Assembly: GCA_014872805.1 (NCBI GenBank)
Contig: WKFN01000006.1
Coordinates: 61,365-125,364 of the forward strand
Length of the DNA stretch: 64,000 bases
Origin: Opacimonas sp014872805
Lineage (GTDB): Bacteria > Pseudomonadota > Gammaproteobacteria > Enterobacterales > Alteromonadaceae
Direction of reading: 5' to 3'
Made by a program: the position numbers and the translations under genes. Below, one piece after another: positions 63,159-64,000 of this stretch. Numbering within the stretch: position 1 is the first letter of the stretch; the number at the start of each line of letters is the position of its first letter. Below the pieces are notes generated by a model that made no database searches, had not been told where the DNA came from, and saw nothing but the letters and a program-made list of their open reading frames with translations.

Positions 63159-63373
63159 CTTACACACTTTTAACGGCACTAAATATTAAAAATCCTAGCC
63201 GTGAATTGATTGATGAAGCGATCAAGCTTATGTCGGCAGAGCAAGCAGAATGGGAACACCTTCAACAGGTACTCAAAAGTAATGACGGTAATATATCAGC
63301 AACGGCTCGACATCTTTCTATGCATCGACGTACTTTGCAGAGGAAGTTAAAAAAACGCCCTAGCTTTAACTAG
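63159..63373 (+). pseudogene. C-terminal remnant of a RegA/PrrA/ActR-type response regulator
   Basis: The plus strand encodes LTALNIKNPSRELIDEAIKL followed by MSAEQAEWEHLQQVLKSNDG, then NISATARHLSMHRRTLQRKL and KKRPSFN, ending at 63373. This is the Fis-type DNA-binding end typical of RegA/PrrA/ActR redox regulators. The receiver domain is absent. An ATG at 63230 could start a 47-residue peptide with the helix-turn-helix alone, but no clear ribosome-binding site supports that. Confidence 0.65.
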
Positions 63374-63376
63374 GGC
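63350..63376 (-). terminator. Hairpin with T-run on the minus strand
   Basis: GCCCTAG (63357-63363) and CTAGGGC (63370-63376) form a 7-bp stem; reading leftward a G and a run of seven T follow. The response-regulator remnant's stop codon lies within it. It was probably a bidirectional terminator whose plus-strand T-run was lost. Confidence 0.6.
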
Positions 63377-63406
63377 AAAACAGAGTAGGCTTTCGTCTAT
63401 GCGGAA

Positions 63407-63429
63407 TGAGTCGACACCAATAATCTAGA
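63407..63429 (-). mobile_element. IS3-like right end, inverted copy
   Basis: The 23 bases match the IS end at 43727-43749 in inverted orientation with one mismatch, ending in TGAGTCGACACC. The minus-strand frame next to it closes with RLRSV and a stop, parallel to QLRSI in the left copy. The element's body would lie to the right, but no further transposase sequence was recognised. Confidence 0.65.
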
Positions 63430-63716
63430 CACTTCTTAAACGAACTTGAACTGTCTACTTTTGCCATGCTGTTGATATTGAATAATCTAACTTACTTTTA
63501 CTGGAAAACCTTTTATTCGATATTTTGGATCTTAATATTGATTGTTGTTTATAACCTTAATAATAAAAGGGGTTTGAGATATATATTTCGTGTTTTTGTT
63601 GAAATAACCCACCGTAATACCCACCAATAAGTTTCCACATTAAGATTATTTTGTATAAGATAGATGCTTAAAATAATTTTTAACAAAAATAATAGCAAGC
63701 TTATATAGGAACGCAC
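63430..63716. other. A+T-rich intergenic region, no gene seen
   Basis: 287 bases, strongly A+T-rich, between the inverted IS end and the small gene at 63717. No intact reading frame, tRNA or repeat was recognised. It should hold the promoter of the downstream gene. Confidence 0.35.
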
Positions 63717-63938
63717 ATGAAGAGCTGTGGCCTAAATTTATCAGAGTTAAGCACCGTTGAATTTCAATTAGGCGGTGACTGGAAAAAAGTTATCAAAAAG
63801 GCACTACAGAATAATATAGATCTTTTTATATGTCTAAAAAAAGACTTAAGTGTCAGTTATGAAAAATTAGACTATGACGAATCTTATGACGGTACTCCAC
63901 TTGTAATCCCCCCGAAAAAAGAGAGCAGTTTTAACTAG
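63717..63938 (+). CDS. Small protein of unknown function, possibly truncated by IS insertion
   Basis: 73 residues. AGGA lies 6 bases before the ATG. The sequence MKSCGLNLSELSTVEFQLGG followed by DWKKVIKKALQNNIDLFICL is soluble and mixed-charge. It looks like the N-terminal part of larger island-encoded proteins. The frame ends in SSFN and a stop, 35 bases before an IS3-family transposase start, so it may be cut short by that insertion. No family was recognised. Confidence 0.5.
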   Translation: MKSCGLNLSELSTVEFQLGGDWKKVIKKALQNNIDLFICLKKDLSVSYEKLDYDESYDGTPLVIPPKKESSFN

Positions 63939-63973
63939 AAAATTCCGCTACACTATTAGCAAAGGAGTTTTCG

Positions 63974-64000
63974 ATGAGAAAATCAAAATACAGCGATAGC
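63974..64000 (+). CDS. IS3-family transposase OrfA (partial, start only)
   Basis: Nine codons encode MRKSKYSDS before the window ends. This matches the opening of IS3-family OrfA proteins (MKKSKYSxSQI...). AAAGGAG lies 8 bases upstream. It differs from the IS remnants at 43.7 and 63.4 kb as far as can be seen: no TGARTCGACACC end is found upstream. Confidence 0.65.

Noticed and set aside
1..64000. CRISPR arrays, tRNA or rRNA genes and prophage
   Set aside because: No regularly spaced repeats, no cloverleaf sequence with a conserved T-loop and no phage structural or integrase genes were recognised on either strand.

Overview
The window reads as chromosomal DNA of a marine, aerobic gammaproteobacterium, most likely of the Alteromonadales (an inference). 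The grounds are a DUF2058/YaiL-type protein, two large TonB-dependent receptors, acidic secreted proteins, an assimilatory nitrate cluster next to a YbiB-type protein, a FGly-type sulfatase, a beta-propeller phytase and a PhoX phosphatase. No rRNA, tRNA or CRISPR array was seen.

Region 1 (1-14.2 kb) is ordinary chromosome: a partial sbcD, an orphan DUF2384-like protein, an EamA transporter, a glutaredoxin-like protein, a nitroreductase, a DUF2058 protein, a HEPN protein, a periplasmic GlpQ, an MFS carrier, a cytochrome c5, a two-domain universal stress protein under a perfect FNR-type box, a UvrD-type helicase carrying an inserted DEDDh exonuclease, and an AbgT transporter.

Region 2 (14.2-33.7 kb) is a nitrate-assimilation and molybdenum-cofactor supercluster. 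moeA-moeB and nasT-nasA-ybiB run rightward; moaA and mobA run leftward. nirB-nirD, followed by nrtA-nrtB-nrtD-modA-modB-modC-moaB-moaC-moaD-moaE, also run leftward. The genes cover nitrate uptake, molybdate uptake, cofactor synthesis, nitrate reduction to nitrite and nitrite reduction to ammonium. Sequences matching sigma-54 promoters (GG-N10-GC with TGGNAC) precede nirB, nrtA and moeA, and NtrC-like sites lie upstream of the first two. The nirB leader has two hairpins with identical hexaloops of the kind bound by ANTAR antiterminators. The nrtA leader has one such hairpin followed by a 12-bp intrinsic terminator. NasT, encoded in the cluster, is the obvious candidate regulator.

Region 3 (33.6-34.9 kb) is decayed DNA with an ABC-exporter fragment. 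Region 4 (34.9-43.6 kb) holds a porin, a secreted M20 amidohydrolase and an Asp/Glu racemase, then aconitase under two palindromic GntR-type operators, and an unusual AFG1/ZapE ATPase.

Region 5 (43.6-63.5 kb) is accessory. Inverted copies of an IS3-like right end bracket it (43727-43749 and 63407-63429), with a third partial end at 61202-61216. It contains an AraC regulator facing a row of four genes: a FGly sulfatase with a C-terminal membrane helix, a membrane-anchored DJ-1/PfpI protein, a membrane-anchored formylglycine-generating enzyme and a tandem GST-kappa/HCCA-isomerase protein. A phosphate-scavenging row follows (TonB receptor, beta-propeller phytase, PhoX, behind a candidate Pho box). 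Then come a Fur-boxed fiu-piuC pair, an SdsA-type alkylsulfatase, hipBA and gene remnants. An IS3-family orfA starts at the right edge.
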